From the NCBI GenBank assembly GCA_963931865.1, contig OZ007513.1, positions 11,619,467 through 11,683,466 on the forward strand: DNA of 64,000 bases. Reading direction: 5' to 3'. The translations under genes and the position numbers were made by a program. The stretch is from Axinella damicornis (Eukaryota > Porifera > Demospongiae > Axinellida > Axinellidae). Below the pieces are notes generated by a model. That model worked only from the letters and a program-made list of their open reading frames with translations. It was not told where the DNA came from and searched no databases. This document shows positions 1 to 10,674 of this stretch, piece by piece. Within the stretch, counting starts at the first letter, position 1. The number at the start of each line of letters is the position of its first letter.

Positions 1-2110
1 GTTGGCTCCAGTTGATTGCAGCCTCTGTTGTTCCTGTCACTATTGTAGTGCTCACCACTAGTCCTCTCCTGGTGCTAGCTACTCTTGCTATGGTCGTGTC
101 TGCCTTATTCGGCATGGTGGTTTTCCTTGCTGTCCTGATCCACATGTGCAGTCAACATGACCGCTCAAAATGTTGGATACTTTTCATCTATTCAATAATC
201 CTTGTTGGAGTCTTTGTGAAGATCGGCCTAGCATTTTTATTGCTACTGCTAACCGTTGTACATGGAGGTGAAGTGAACTCAATCCCTGCTTTCATTGGGA
301 CACTGGTTCCTTCTGCCATTCTCTCCATTGTTACATGGTTGGTGAAAGTGAAAGTACTTGGCAAGAAACCAACTGAAGCTGATCCGTCAAGCGAGCGACC
401 TGAACGACTGCAGGAAGAAGTGACACAAGATGACAGCACTGCGCTCTTATAACATGTGTGATGCACTAAACTATCGATCGGAGTGTTGCCACTGTTGTGC
501 TGTTGTAGTGTTCTAGAAGTGGTATAAGTATATGACTATGGTAAGCTTGCTTCTCTGTAACACAAAATGTTAAGCTGTCATCTTTGAGTCATACCAGTTA
601 CAGTGATTGTATTCGCTAAGATCATGCTAAATGTTTCATTCGCAATCTTCTTTTTTATACAATCATGCAATAAGCATGATCAAAAGGATGATTTTGTCAC
701 CAGAAATCCTTTTATAGAAAGCTTAGATATTAATTATGGATGCATTATTCTGTTTAAGAGTATATAGTACTCTACAATCTATGCTTTAAAAGTTCATCAC
801 TGTGAAAACTATATACATAGCTACTTGTTGAAGTAACATTAATACGTTTGTTATGACTTGCTTGCAGTTGTGAATTGTGAGTACTGCAATAACAGTCACA
901 TGTAATGCTGATGGATCCCATCACATTATGAACTTGTAGTTTTTTCCTTTTTGCGGCTGTGCCACTGTAAAAATCCTGCATGGGTTGTTTTAATCAGGTT
1001 GGGTTGCTTGAGTTGCAATTCTGTACGTCACACTCCAATATTCTGGCACCTGTTGCTGGATCTGGTGCTGCCTCTATGCCTGAACTCAGCCTATAGTAAA
1101 AAAAATTATGATATCAATTAACATCAAATAAGCAGTAGCTGATATATAGCTGTATTAATATTGTAGCTTATACCAATTCACAAGCGCAAGCAAGTCATGC
1201 GATAACAATACTTCAACCGTGAAAGTAGCTATAATAGCTAGTTTCCACAGTGATGAACTTTTAATCATGCACAGATTGTAAAACACTATTTACCATCCAA
1301 ATGGAGTATATACCGGTAGCTACATGTGTCCAATCATAGCAATCTCACAGCTGCAAGCAAGTCACAGGATGCAAGTTTGACAGTACAATGCACTGCAGTA
1401 GCTAGTTGTGAAGTACTTAGCTGGCTAGGCTATATAAGCATGGTGTTTTTCGCCATGGCGCCAGGATGCATGGTAGCTATAGTCTATAGAGGGGAAGGAA
1501 GTTCTGGGACCCTTGTCACATTCTTGTGTCCGTTGCAGGAATTTGCACAGGGCCGAATATTGTCATAGATGTGACATAATGAACTACAATAGACAGTTAT
1601 GTCATCTGATGTCAGTTCATACTGTGGATGCTTCCAATTCACTACTATTAACTTTATCTTCCTTGTATTACTGCCAATGCAAAATAAACAGCAGGCCAAG
1701 GTAGGCCTGTACACATAGCCAAACTAGACAAAATTATGTGATCAGTTGCTTTGTGGATGAGTTTATTCTTCTGGTAAGTATGCCGAAGTAGAGTAAAGCT
1801 TATGCACGAGGAGGAGGGCCTGTGCCAGCTCGAGATCCCAGTGACAGCGACAGAGGATGAGTCTCCTGTATCAGTGCTGATGACACCTTTTCATCCTCAT
1901 TGACAACTGGTTATACTCGTGGCATTTTTTCCTTCACTGATAATGAAATGAATGTTAGCGCAGTTACATTCTGGTCATCTGCCATCATTGGAGCTCTGGA
2001 ACTCTAATTGTCTTGATCTTTATAAAGTGACAGGTACGGCTACCATAATGTATCCATGGGAAATTTCCACAATGAAGCTGTTTATATATCGACCGAATGC
2101 CCACTTCTCC
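1..2110. repeat. Segmental duplication, unit 1 (partner at about 4755-6760)
   Basis: The coding 3' end, about 1.3 kb of downstream noncoding DNA and the start of a decayed gene copy recur in the same order and orientation at about 4755-6760. Matching landmarks are the post-stop text (453-530 against 5209-5280), the caagcaagtcacaggatgca block (1361 against 5991) and the gcttatgcacgaggaggagg block (1798 against 6439). The units differ by many small indels, so the duplication is not recent. Confidence 0.85.
3..452 (+). CDS. C-terminal part of a multi-pass membrane protein (copy 1, cut by window edge)
   Basis: The reading frame is open from the first bases, so the gene starts to the left of the window. 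The visible part is very similar to the C-terminal half of the protein ending at 5208. It has four hydrophobic segments, an IHMC motif followed by a short basic loop, a VHGGEVNS loop and a hydrophilic tail ending DDSTALL. The tail contains an acidic dileucine-type signal (D/E-x-x-x-L-L), which in known membrane proteins binds clathrin adaptors. The family is not one I recognise. By comparison with the full copy this would be the last exon of a two-exon gene with about seven membrane helices. The frame is intact to its stop, so the copy may be functional. Confidence 0.7.
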   Translation, partial: WLQLIAASVVPVTIVVLTTSPLLVLATLAMVVSALFGMVVFLAVLIHMCSQHDRSKCWILFIYSIILVGVFVKIGLAFLLLLLTVVHGGEVNSIPAFIGTLVPSAILSIVTWLVKVKVLGKKPTEADPSSERPERLQEEVTQDDSTALL

Positions 2111-2600
2111 TCCTCCTGCTATAGTGCTGAGAGTTGCTAGCTATACTCATGCGTAGTGGGATAGCTAGCTGTCCCAATATGCTTGGGCTACTGTTGCTCA
2201 TTCTGTTGCTGCTGTAGACCAGGTGATTGATCACACTCTCGTGTTGCTCGTGCACTTGCACTGTGGCTCATCATGGCTTGGTTCCAGTCAATTGCTGCGC
2301 GTCATCACCATTACAGTGCTCAGTGGTAGCTAGTCCTCTCCGGATCCTATCATTTCTTGCTATGATATAATATTATGTTATTCTCCGCCTTTTTCGGGAT
2401 GGTGGTTTTCCTTGCTGTCCTGGTGCACATGTGCAGTGAAAATGACTGCTCAAGACATTGTATGCTTTTATCTATTCAGTAATCCTTGTTGGAGTCCTTG
2501 TGATGGTCTGTCTAGCAATTTGCTGCTAATCATTGCACATGGAGGTCAAGTGAACTCAATCCCTGGCTTCATTGGGACACTGGTTCCGGAAGATGTGTGA
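1797..2600 (+). pseudogene. Decayed copy of the seven-helix membrane protein gene
   Basis: This stretch follows the last exon of the intact gene (4210-5208) from the AYARGGGPVPA-type start through the SNCLDLYKV region, the Cys codon run near 2190-2215 and the final AHGGQVNSIPGFIGTLVP segment at 2535-2585. It has several frameshifts, internal deletions and stops. It ends abruptly after the GTLVP codons, where about 120 bases present in the intact copies are missing, and resumes at the conserved downstream tract gatgtgtgatgcac. No upstream exon for it is seen. Confidence 0.75.
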
Positions 2601-3238
2601 TGCACAATGTCATGCATTAATAATATTGTGCTGGTGAATAAATGCTATGCTATTACGCTACCATCCTTGATCAAGTGTAATGCAATATGTGTTACTATAC
2701 AATTGGTCCCAGAGGTTTGATACAATATTACCATGCAGTCACTACTGTGATTTGTATACACTGAGTACACGTTTGGTCCTATTTTTGGATGCAATACTTA
2801 TACTGCAAATCGTCACTTTATAAATGCTACTACATTCAGTCAGAAGTTTTTTTGTCAATGCATGAAGTGGGTGGGAAATGGAAATGGAAACAATGCGCCA
2901 AAGCAAGGTCGTCAGTGTACATGGGAAATGGAAATAAAACAGAAAAGGACAATAGATGGTGTCAACCTTCCCCCCAAGTCCTGAGGTGGTGAGGATATCA
3001 AGGAGAAAGGAAGAGAAGAGGATGGCCTCTTGTCTGACACTCCTATACACGGTCGCATTCCCAGGCGCAATTAGTGCGCATGCGCGAACGTTCTTCAAAA
3101 CGATAATTCACGTCTGGACACATGCTGGACAGTGTACCTTAGGTCCCATGTAGCTATATGTGGGGCTAGCGCGCTCCAGTTCGCCTCAATTACTTCCGTA
3201 CTTCAGAGCAAGTGAAAGACGTGAGCTCCAACAGTAAA
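2601..3238. other. Intergenic stretch and probable 5' region of the next gene
   Basis: I see no supported gene in 2601-3150. The short open frames on both strands have no recognisable domain. The last about 80 bases before 3239 are the likely promoter and 5' UTR of the gene that follows; no clear TATA box is visible there. Confidence 0.4.
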
Positions 3239-5208
3239 ATGAAGACCGAAGTCGTGACCCTTACGCTCTTACTCAACTCCTCGTTGCGGTGCCGTCTATT
3301 GTGAAGACGGAAATGTGTGCCTGTCCCAGCGATAATGTACTATACAACGGACGCGACTCTAGCTCTACCGTGTACGGTTGTCTCAGAGAGCTACTTATAG
3401 CCGAGCTGACTTCTACACCCACCAACATTCAACAGTTGCAGAACATTTTCTACTTTTCGGCTCAAGGTGCTCAAAGTGTTTACATCGGCACTAACATGAC
3501 GGTGATCATGAACGTCAGTACCTCGTCCACCGAACTCGTACCCACAACCTCAATATTTGTATCCCAGTTCCCTTGGACTCACTATTGGTATGAGGATAAC
3601 TTCATGAGCGTAATGAGACAGCTGTTCCCAGCACAATACTACCCAGATCCGGTCTCTCTTATTCTCGTGCTTGTACAATCCTTTGGCGGTCCGCAACTAC
3701 AATATCTTCAGTTGAATATTCAATTGAACTGTGCATCCAGAGGTGACCCATTTCAACAAGAGGTGTTGGCAGAGATATGGAAGGGTATTCTACAGTGGGT
3801 GAGTCTATAATTGAAGCACATACATAATTATTATTATTGAATTTTAATGACAGATAATGGCCAGAAGGCCCAACAGTCATAGTGAGAAAACTCAAATTCT
3901 AATTAGCTCTAATTACGTTTGTTGTAAATGTAGCTTTGTTCCCAGGCCTATACACTGCCTTTAAATTTTTCAAGTTTACTCTGTGCAAGAGCTAGACTGG
4001 CATGCAGTGAAATTCTCCAGCTTATAGCTAATGGGTGATGAATAGAACCCAGGATCTCCTGCCCCCCCCCCCCCCCCCCCCCAATGTCATTCATGTATTG
4101 CAACAAATATAAAAATTGGGTAGGCCTGGAAATGAGACTGCAATCATATGTGATGTAGCCCAAGTAGATGCATAATCATGTGATCATGGGGTTTCTTATT
4201 CCACTGTAGAGTAAAGCTTATGCACGAGCAGGTGGGCCTGTGCCAGCTGCCAGTGACAGCGACAAAGGACGAGTCTACTATGTCCCCTGTAGGTACACTC
4301 CGTGTTCCGTACAGCTGGATGTTCCCTTTTTCTCGACTTGCCTTACATTCCACATCATCCTCAACATTGTGGTAGGAGTTGTACTCGTGGTATTTGTTCC
4401 TTCAGAGATAATGAAACCGAAAGCTAGCTCAGCTACGTTCAGTCTATTCTGGTCTTCTGCCATCATTGGAGCTCCTTTTGCCTTTATCTTCATAGTATAT
4501 AACTTAGCATTTGTTATCCTTTTTGACCACATTTTCTTGTATGCGTCAATCCCATGCCTACTTCTCCTCCTTCTGCTAATAACAGTGGAGCTGATAGTTG
4601 CTATACTCAGATCAAAGCGTGGTGGGATAGCTGTCCCAAGATGCATGGGCCACTGCTGCTCATTGTGTTGCTGCTGTTGCTTTTGTTGCTGCAGTACACC
4701 AGGTGGTCGATTGCACTCTCGTGTTGCTCGTGCACTGGCGCTGTGGTTCATCATGGCTTGGCTCCAGTCAATTGCTTCCTCTATTGTTCCTGTCACCATT
4801 TTAGTGCTCAGTGGTAGTCCTGTCCAGATGGTAGCAATTGTTGCTATGGTGGTCTCCACGTTTTTCAGTATGGTGGTTTTTCTTGCTGTCCTGATCCACA
4901 TGTGCGGTCACCATGACCGCTCAAAACATTGCATATTTTTCATGTATTCAGTATTCCTTGTCGGAGTCCTTGTGATGGTATGTCTAGCAATTTTCTTGTT
5001 CTGGTTAATCACTGCACATGGAGGTCAAGTGAACTCAGTGCTTGGCTTCATTGGGACACTGGTTCCTTCTGCCATTCTCTCCATCATTACATGGTTTGTG
5101 AAAACAAAAGTATTTGGCAAGAAATCAACAGAAGCTGATCCATCAAGCGAGCAACCTGAACGGCTGCAGGAAGAAGAGATGCAAGATGAAAGCACTGCGC
5201 TCTTATAA
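3239..5208 (+). CDS. Secreted-ectodomain plus about seven-helix membrane protein (two exons, full copy)
   Basis: Exon 1 runs from ATG 3239 to 3798 and exon 2 from 4210 to the stop at 5208. The donor is tgg|GTGAGT and the acceptor ctgtAG|agt, both in phase 0, so the frames join cleanly. Exon 1 starts with a signal-peptide-like hydrophobic stretch, but ATG 3239 is one base out of frame with the body of the exon (open from about 3268). That is either a frameshift or a sequence error. The ectodomain of about 170 residues has a CACPSDN motif, several N-glycosylation sites (NMT, NVS) and paired cysteines. Exon 2 encodes about seven hydrophobic helices, a cysteine-packed loop (GHCCSLCCCCCFCCC, near 4645-4695) that could be palmitoylated, and a tail ending DESTALL (ExxxLL sorting-type motif). 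The family is unknown to me. The overall layout resembles a receptor or transporter, but no motif decides. Confidence 0.7.
4062..4082. repeat. Poly-C tract in the intron
   Basis: An uninterrupted run of about 20 C lies in the intron of the seven-helix gene. Similar C or G runs occur at 14310-14332, 24245-24284, 31405-31436 and 40457-40482. Confidence 0.9.
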
Positions 5209-6434
5209 ATGTGTGATGCACTTAACTATGGCATTGTGCTGGGAGTGCTGTGATGCTGTTGTAGTGTTCTAGAAATAGACTATGGTAATGGTAAGCTTGC
5301 TTCTTCTGTAACACAAAAAGTTAACTTGTCATCCTTGAGCTTTAAGGTAATACCAGTTTGATTGCATTCGCTAAGTGCATGAATGACACTTAACGTTTAA
5401 TCTGCATGCTTCTTTGTTCAGTGATCCTGTTTTATACCATTGTGCAATAAAAAGGGTTACGTTTTGTTATTTTGTATTTGTTGGGATATAGCTAGCTAGC
5501 TTTCAACTAGACAGCTTTTATAGAAAGCTCAGATATTAATGGATGCATTATTCTCTGTTTGAACTCCTATAGACTACAATCTATGCTTTAAAAGTTCATT
5601 GCTGTGCACGTGTTGCTATGGAAACTTTTTATATAGCTATTTTATTGAAGTAACAATGTGTTTGTTATACCAGGACTTGCTTGCGCTTGTGAATTGTGAG
5701 TACTGCAATAACAGTCACATGTAATGCAGATAATATTATATCCCATGACATTATGAATTCGTAGTTTACAATTTGTGGCTGTGCCACTGTAGCTTGCATG
5801 GGTTGTTTTACTCAGGTTGGGTTACTTGAGTTGCAATTCTGCAGTAAGTCACACTCCAAAAGTAGCTATATAGCTAGTTTCCATAGTGATGAACTTTTTA
5901 ATCATGCATAGACTGTAGAGCACTAGCTACTCTATATATACCATCCAAATGGAGTATAGCTACATGCGTCCAATCATACCTCACAGCTGCAAGCAAGTCA
6001 CAGGATGCAAGGTTTGACAGTACAATGCGCTGCAGTACTTGTGCGGTAGTTAGCTAACCAAATGTGGTTAGCTATAATTTTCGCCGTGGCGCCAGGATGC
6101 ATGGTAGCTAGTCTACAGAGGGGAAGGAAGTTCTGGGACCCTTGTCACATTCTTAGGTCCTTTGCAGGAATTTGCACAGTGCCAAATATTGTCATATGAT
6201 GTGACATAATGAACTACAATTACCGGTAGTGGATACTTAACCTAACGACAGTTATGTCATCTGATGTCAGTTCATATTGTGACACTGAATGCTTCCAAAT
6301 CTAACTTTATCTTCCGTGTATTAGCTACTGCCAATGCAAATAAACAGGCCGGGTAGGCCTGCATACATAGCCAAACTAGACAAAGTTATGTGATCAGTTG
6401 CTCAGAGTTTATTCTTCTGGTTATGCCAAAGTTG
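5209..6434. other. Noncoding downstream flank, duplicated from 453-1796
   Basis: No gene is seen. The sequence is the second copy of the flank downstream of the copy-1 gene, with scattered indels and no conserved open frame. Confidence 0.6.
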
Positions 6435-6780
6435 AGTAAAGCTTATGCACGAGGAGGAGGGCCTGTGCCAGCTCGAGATCCCAGACAAAGGACGAGTCTC
6501 CTGTATCAGTGCTGATGACACCTTTTCTTGAATCTACCTTGCATTCCACATCATCCTTTGGTTTTACTCGTGGCATTTATTCCTTCACTGATATATAATG
6601 AAGTGAATGTTAGCTCAGCTACATTCTGGTCATCTGCCATCGCTGGAACTCTGGAACTCCTTTTGTCTTAATAAAGTGGCAGGTACGGCCACCATAATGA
6701 ATCCATGGGAAAATTTCCACGATGAGGCTGTATCGACCGAATGCCCACTTCTCCTCCTCCTGCTAGTAACACAAGTAATA
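6435..6780 (+). pseudogene. Truncated decayed copy of the seven-helix gene exon
   Basis: It matches 1797-2110 and the start of exon 2 of the intact gene, including the shared text gcttatgcacgaggaggagg. The similarity stops near 6780, where a half-copy of an inverted-repeat element begins. Small deletions and stops break the frame. Confidence 0.7.
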
Positions 6781-6794
6781 AATAACATTTGAAA

Positions 6795-6945
6795 ATGTAA
6801 CAGGATGTAGGGATACCAGAACGGCAAAAAGTAAGGAAACAAGGCAAGGATGATCGCACAAAACAGTGAAGTATACAACCCCCCTACAGAGATCTTTTTC
6901 CATATACAAGTACATGTATAATGAAAAAAGATATTATGCAACCAC
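6795..6945. mobile_element. Half copy of the palindromic MITE core (family A)
   Basis: The text gatgtagggataccagaacg and the following tract through the cataataaa-like centre match one arm of the full hairpins at 8471-8735 and 44455-44730. Only one arm is present here, so the element is truncated. Confidence 0.65.
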
Positions 6946-6958
6946 AAAATGCATATTA

Positions 6959-7276
6959 ATAGTGCTGGGCGATATTGAAATTTGCATATCGATTATTGTG
7001 AACTTAATATTGCCGATATAATTATCGATATATTGGGTAGTGAGTTGGATTGGTATCCAGTAGCATACGGCTCACACAACTGTACATTTTCACATACATG
7101 TAACAATTGACCAAAACTGGAACAGCGCATGTGAAAGATATGCACTCAATAATTGCCATATGGATTCGATATCGGTTTAAAACGATATATCGATATTAAG
7201 TAAGCCGTGTTGATATTGATATTGGGTACATAGATGGACGATATATTGCAAAATCAATATATTGTCCCAGCTCTAA
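6959..7276. mobile_element. MITE with TAG-GCTGGG-type termini, rich in ATCGAT
   Basis: The left end reads tagtgctgggcgatat and the right end, reversed, reads tagagctgggacaatat. This is an imperfect terminal inverted repeat bracketing about 318 bp. The interior repeats gatat/atcgata palindromes. It is noncoding. The termini resemble widespread hAT-type non-autonomous elements, but that is inferred from appearance only. Confidence 0.6.
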
Positions 7277-7937
7277 TGCATAACTGTGTTCTAATTTAAA
7301 ATATTTGTGTACCCATGTCGGCACCAAAGTGCATGCATGACAAATGAATGTTACTGTACGTTGCATGGTTAACCGACCTCCACTTTTGTCACCCAATATA
7401 TTTTGTCTAAGTTGTACCTATCTTGTGTACCATGGTCGACACAAATTAAAGTGCATGACAAATGGATGTTACTGCACTTTGCATGATTGCATATAGATGG
7501 TTCATGCTGCAGCACAGGATGCAGCAAGGATTAATTGGTGTGCACACAGCTCACAGAATTAGCAACCAATCCTAGGTTAAAGCAAGTGCTGCAGGAATTT
7601 GAAAGTTTATGTGATGCCATGCATGCATCAGTGATTGTAAACAGTTGCACAACATCCCTTCTGAAACACCACCCCGGTGGCCATAGCCTATAGGTTATTT
7701 TGAGGTGTGCCTTATTGCATTGTTCTCTATAATGTCAGAGATGAACCTGAGAGCTAGATGGGCAAGCTGATAGTGTGGGGTGAGCCTGAGCAAGTGCACT
7801 GTTAATGGTGTTGGTACATCCCTGAGAGTAAGCAGGCCATTTCCAACCAGCCCAACTCAATGTCATAAAGGCAATGTTAAGTTAGCTATACGTTGACTGT
7901 TTTTGAGATATTTTGTGGTACATTGCGTGTCCACTCT
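7277..7937. other. Stretch without a recognisable gene
   Basis: A short internal duplication is visible (gcatgacaaatgaatgttactg near 7332 and gcatgacaaatggatgttac near 7451). Nothing else is supported. Confidence 0.4.
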
Positions 7938-8760
7938 ATCCCTATCATAGAGTCGGTAGACTCTATATGTAGGGGTACAACGGACACGCAATTGAAGCTA
8001 ATACAAAAAATCTTCCCAAATCTCTCCAAATCTCAAAAACCGGCGGCAAATAAGCCTTTATGACAACTTACTATTCGTCTTCGAGTGTTTTCCTGGCCCA
8101 GAAGACTCCCTACTAGTGTCGTGAATAACCGTCGCGAAAGTACCGCGCCAAAAGTCGCCAAACCGCCAAAATCGGTTTTCTTCTTCTTCTTCTTCCTTCA
8201 GACGGGCTAGTTCAAATTTGGCTGACTCCCTCACGACGGTGTTTGCAGCATTTTACACTGAGCAGTGCACGACCCCATCGCTTTTTGGCTATATACTTCG
8301 AAGTCTCACGAGGCGCTTGAAACCGCCCACTCGATAACTATGGCTTCATGTGCGACGCCATTTTCTTCATATGTGCGCATGCGTAGAACAACTTTGAACT
8401 TTGAACTCAAAATTGTGTACTGCGTGCGGAGTGAATGCTATCAAGTATGCTGCTATAAAAATGAGGTAAACAAGTGTAAAAAACATTAAAAATGTATGGA
8501 GATGTAGGGATAATAGAACAGCAAAATGTAGGGATGATGGCATAAAACAGTTCAGTGTACAACACCCTACATACTTTTCTCATTATACATGTATTATGTG
8601 GAAAGGTATGTAGGATGGGGTTGTATACTGAACTGTTTTATGCCATCATCCCTGCTTGTTTTCATACTTTTGTGCTGTTCTGTTATCCCTACATCTCCAT
8701 ACATTTTTAATATTTTTTACACTTGTATATTATAGAGTCTATACCGACTCTATCATAGGT
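7938..8760. mobile_element. Inverted-repeat transposon with palindromic core (family A, full copy)
   Basis: The left terminus (ctatcatagagtcggtagac, ctctatat) and the right terminus reversed (ctatgatagagtcggtatag, actctatat) form an inverted repeat of about 27 bp around about 820 bp. The right part, 8471-8735, is itself a long hairpin whose arms read gtagggat..cagaacag. A second copy in opposite orientation lies at 44455-45205 and a decayed end at about 54640-54925. No transposase frame is seen, so it is non-autonomous. Confidence 0.7.
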
Positions 8761-8943
8761 TCACAAAGTGGATTTTGTTTTAAGGTTGCACAAGTCATTG
8801 TTTTAATAAAGGCACAAACTTTATGTACAGCACAGTCATGTAAACATGATTGCGTTATTTGTAGCAGCCAATTATACACACATGAAAAAATAAAATGCTG
8901 TTCCACTAAAAATTCTGTTCAACCTCAATGACCTGATGATTAT

Positions 8944-9429
8944 CTAACTACTTACGATGAGTATATGCGAAGTTATGGCACCTTGCACTCCGCCGTCATC
9001 GTCAGGCTGGCGATCGTACTTGATAGCTACTCCAACAAACCAAATTAAGCTTATAAACACTCCAGCAATGATACTGAGAATCGTAACGACAACGTTAAAC
9101 AGCACAAACGCAATCGCTGCTCCAGATGTGCAATTTTGAAGAGTTAGCACTGCACCAGTAACCACATCAGCGAGGATGTTGGTGAAGACTAAAATCAGAC
9201 CTGCCCCTATTATGATCATCGGAAACTTGTGTTTAGCATCACAACAACTAACCCAAGAGTACGTTATTGCCAGCAGCATCAGGAACAGGAATATGTTGCT
9301 CCCGTTTAAGATGGAGAGCACACCAACGGCCAGATAAGGCACGCTTTGATCATCATCATTGTTAGCGGAATTTCCACTTCCACTCCCCAAAGAGCATCTC
9401 AGTATATCACTGCTTCCTTGTGATGACAT
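8944..9429 (-). CDS. Small four-helix membrane protein
   Basis: The start ATG at 9429 opens a frame of about 160 residues. A polar Ser/Asn/Asp-rich N-terminus of about 30 residues is followed by hydrophobic segments near residues 32-58, 70-92 and 105-145 (probably four helices). The tail is hydrophilic (KYDRQPDDDGG). A strong donor, ATC|GTAAGT, occurs at 8955-8950, just before the in-frame stop. The true transcript may therefore splice at 8956 into an exon further left that I cannot place; if unspliced, the protein ends SHILIVSS. A TATA-like tattataaata lies just upstream and a 53-bp palindrome beyond it. The family is not recognised. Confidence 0.6.
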   Translation of the reverse strand: MSSQGSSDILRCSLGSGSGNSANNDDDQSVPYLAVGVLSILNGSNIFLFLMLLAITYSWVSCCDAKHKFPMIIIGAGLILVFTNILADVVTGAVLTLQNCTSGAAIAFVLFNVVVTILSIIAGVFISLIWFVGVAIKYDRQPDDDGGVQGAITSHILIVSS

Positions 9430-9435
9430 CCATCC

Positions 9436-9450
9436 ACCTGTGTATTTATA
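9436..9450 (-). promoter_or_regulatory. TATA-like box of the four-helix protein gene
   Basis: Read on the minus strand, ctattataaatacac occurs about 10-20 bases before the ATG at 9429. The spacing to the ATG is short, so the transcription start would fall very near or within the start of the frame. It may instead be a chance AT-rich tract. Confidence 0.35.
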
Positions 9451-9480
9451 ATAGAGAATACGCGCAATAAAGTCGTGTGT

Positions 9481-9533
9481 ACTGTCACTGAATAATTCTT
9501 CTAATAATATTAGAAGAATTATTCAGTGACAGT
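9481..9533. repeat. 53-bp near-perfect palindrome
   Basis: The arms actgtcactgaataattctt / aagaattattcagtgacagt are exact inverses, with a short aataatat centre. It lies about 50 bp upstream of the four-helix gene start. Confidence 0.9.
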
Positions 9534-9717
9534 AATATTATAATATAATATTATTATGTATAGCTAGCCATGTTACAATAATGCCTGGGAATCTATTTGG
9601 GAAACTGTTTAGCAGAGGGAAATATTGATGTGCCAATTAGGATTACTATAGCTAGTGCTATTGATTGCATGCCATATAATTTGTTTATGTGTTAGATCAA
9701 CGCTCTGCCAATACACA

Positions 9718-10674
9718 TCATCCAGACTGTATGTTGAACCCACCAAGTCCTATAGCAGTGACTGAAAGTATCATTCCGATCACTATGGCAATGATCCATG
9801 TAACCAAAACCTTCTCTCCACAACTCTGCAGAAAAAAGATTATATGGCATGCATTTCCTGTACATGCAACTCTAAGTATAGTAACACAATCATAAGCATC
9901 CTTTTAGCTATTGCAGTTACTATGTGAATGTCGGTTAGCATTGAAAGCCTGTCTAGCAAAACTCCAGCTTTAATTTGAACACCTATAGCTAGTTCTCCAA
10001 GAATGCAGGGTCCAAAGGTCAGTGGTGGCATCACGACTGCAACAATCAAACAAGCGACCCAATCTGACACCTCTATGCAACTATGTGCACATGCTGATTG
10101 CAAGCTACTTTGTGGGCTCTAGTGCAAAGCTAGCTACAAGCTTACTGTAGCTATGCACAGAGCTCATGATTGCTGGTGTAGCTAGTACAGCTGCATGGAT
10201 TTGAGGCTATAGTTAGCTGTTGTTTATGACACTGCGTATGCTAGCAAGACCTGTGGGAAGAACCGAAACCTGGACGTACTCTATACTATCTAATAGCCAG
10301 AAAGACCTAACTATATCGGTTACTACCACATGTATAGCTGTGGTTAGAACTCAAGTTGAAGGTCACTGATATTCCTGAAGAAATTTTCCCTTAGTTTTCA
10401 GGTAACTAGTAAGCAACTGAGGCTGGCCTGTAACAAGAATAATATATACCCCGCTGTGATATGGCATATGCATGACTCTGTGTGCAAACTAGAAATCTCA
10501 GATCTAGATGACAATATTGGATGAAGCTGCATTCTTCTCCAGTACCATGATATTAGCAGAGGTAACAACAGTCAGTACTGCATTACATAACAATTATTTA
10601 CAAATCACTTAGCCAAATTCACAAACTTACATGTCTAAGAAAATAATAGGTAGCTATACATGTTCACTTACCAT
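9718..10674 (-). CDS. Small membrane protein, three exons, initiator ATG at the end of exon 1 (tentative)
   Basis: Two clean coding exons are visible on the minus strand. One, 10070-9921, is phase 0 and ends at a donor ATA|GTAACT. The other, 9825-9718, follows the acceptor ttttttctgcAG and ends at a stop. Together they encode hydrophobic segments (WVACLIVAVVMPPLTFGPC and LVTWIIAIVIGMILSVTAIG) joined by a loop containing SCGEK. Upstream, an exon ends ACA ATG|GTAAGT (ATG at 10674-10672). If that ATG is the start codon, the protein is about 86 residues with two or three helices. The same arrangement, a start codon split off by an intron, appears in the gene pair at 25401 and 28738. The two right-hand exons are more certain than the first. 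Confidence 0.45.

Noticed and set aside
4278..4901. 207-codon minus-strand open frame
   Set aside because: It lies wholly opposite the conserved exon of the seven-helix gene and has no coding signature of its own.
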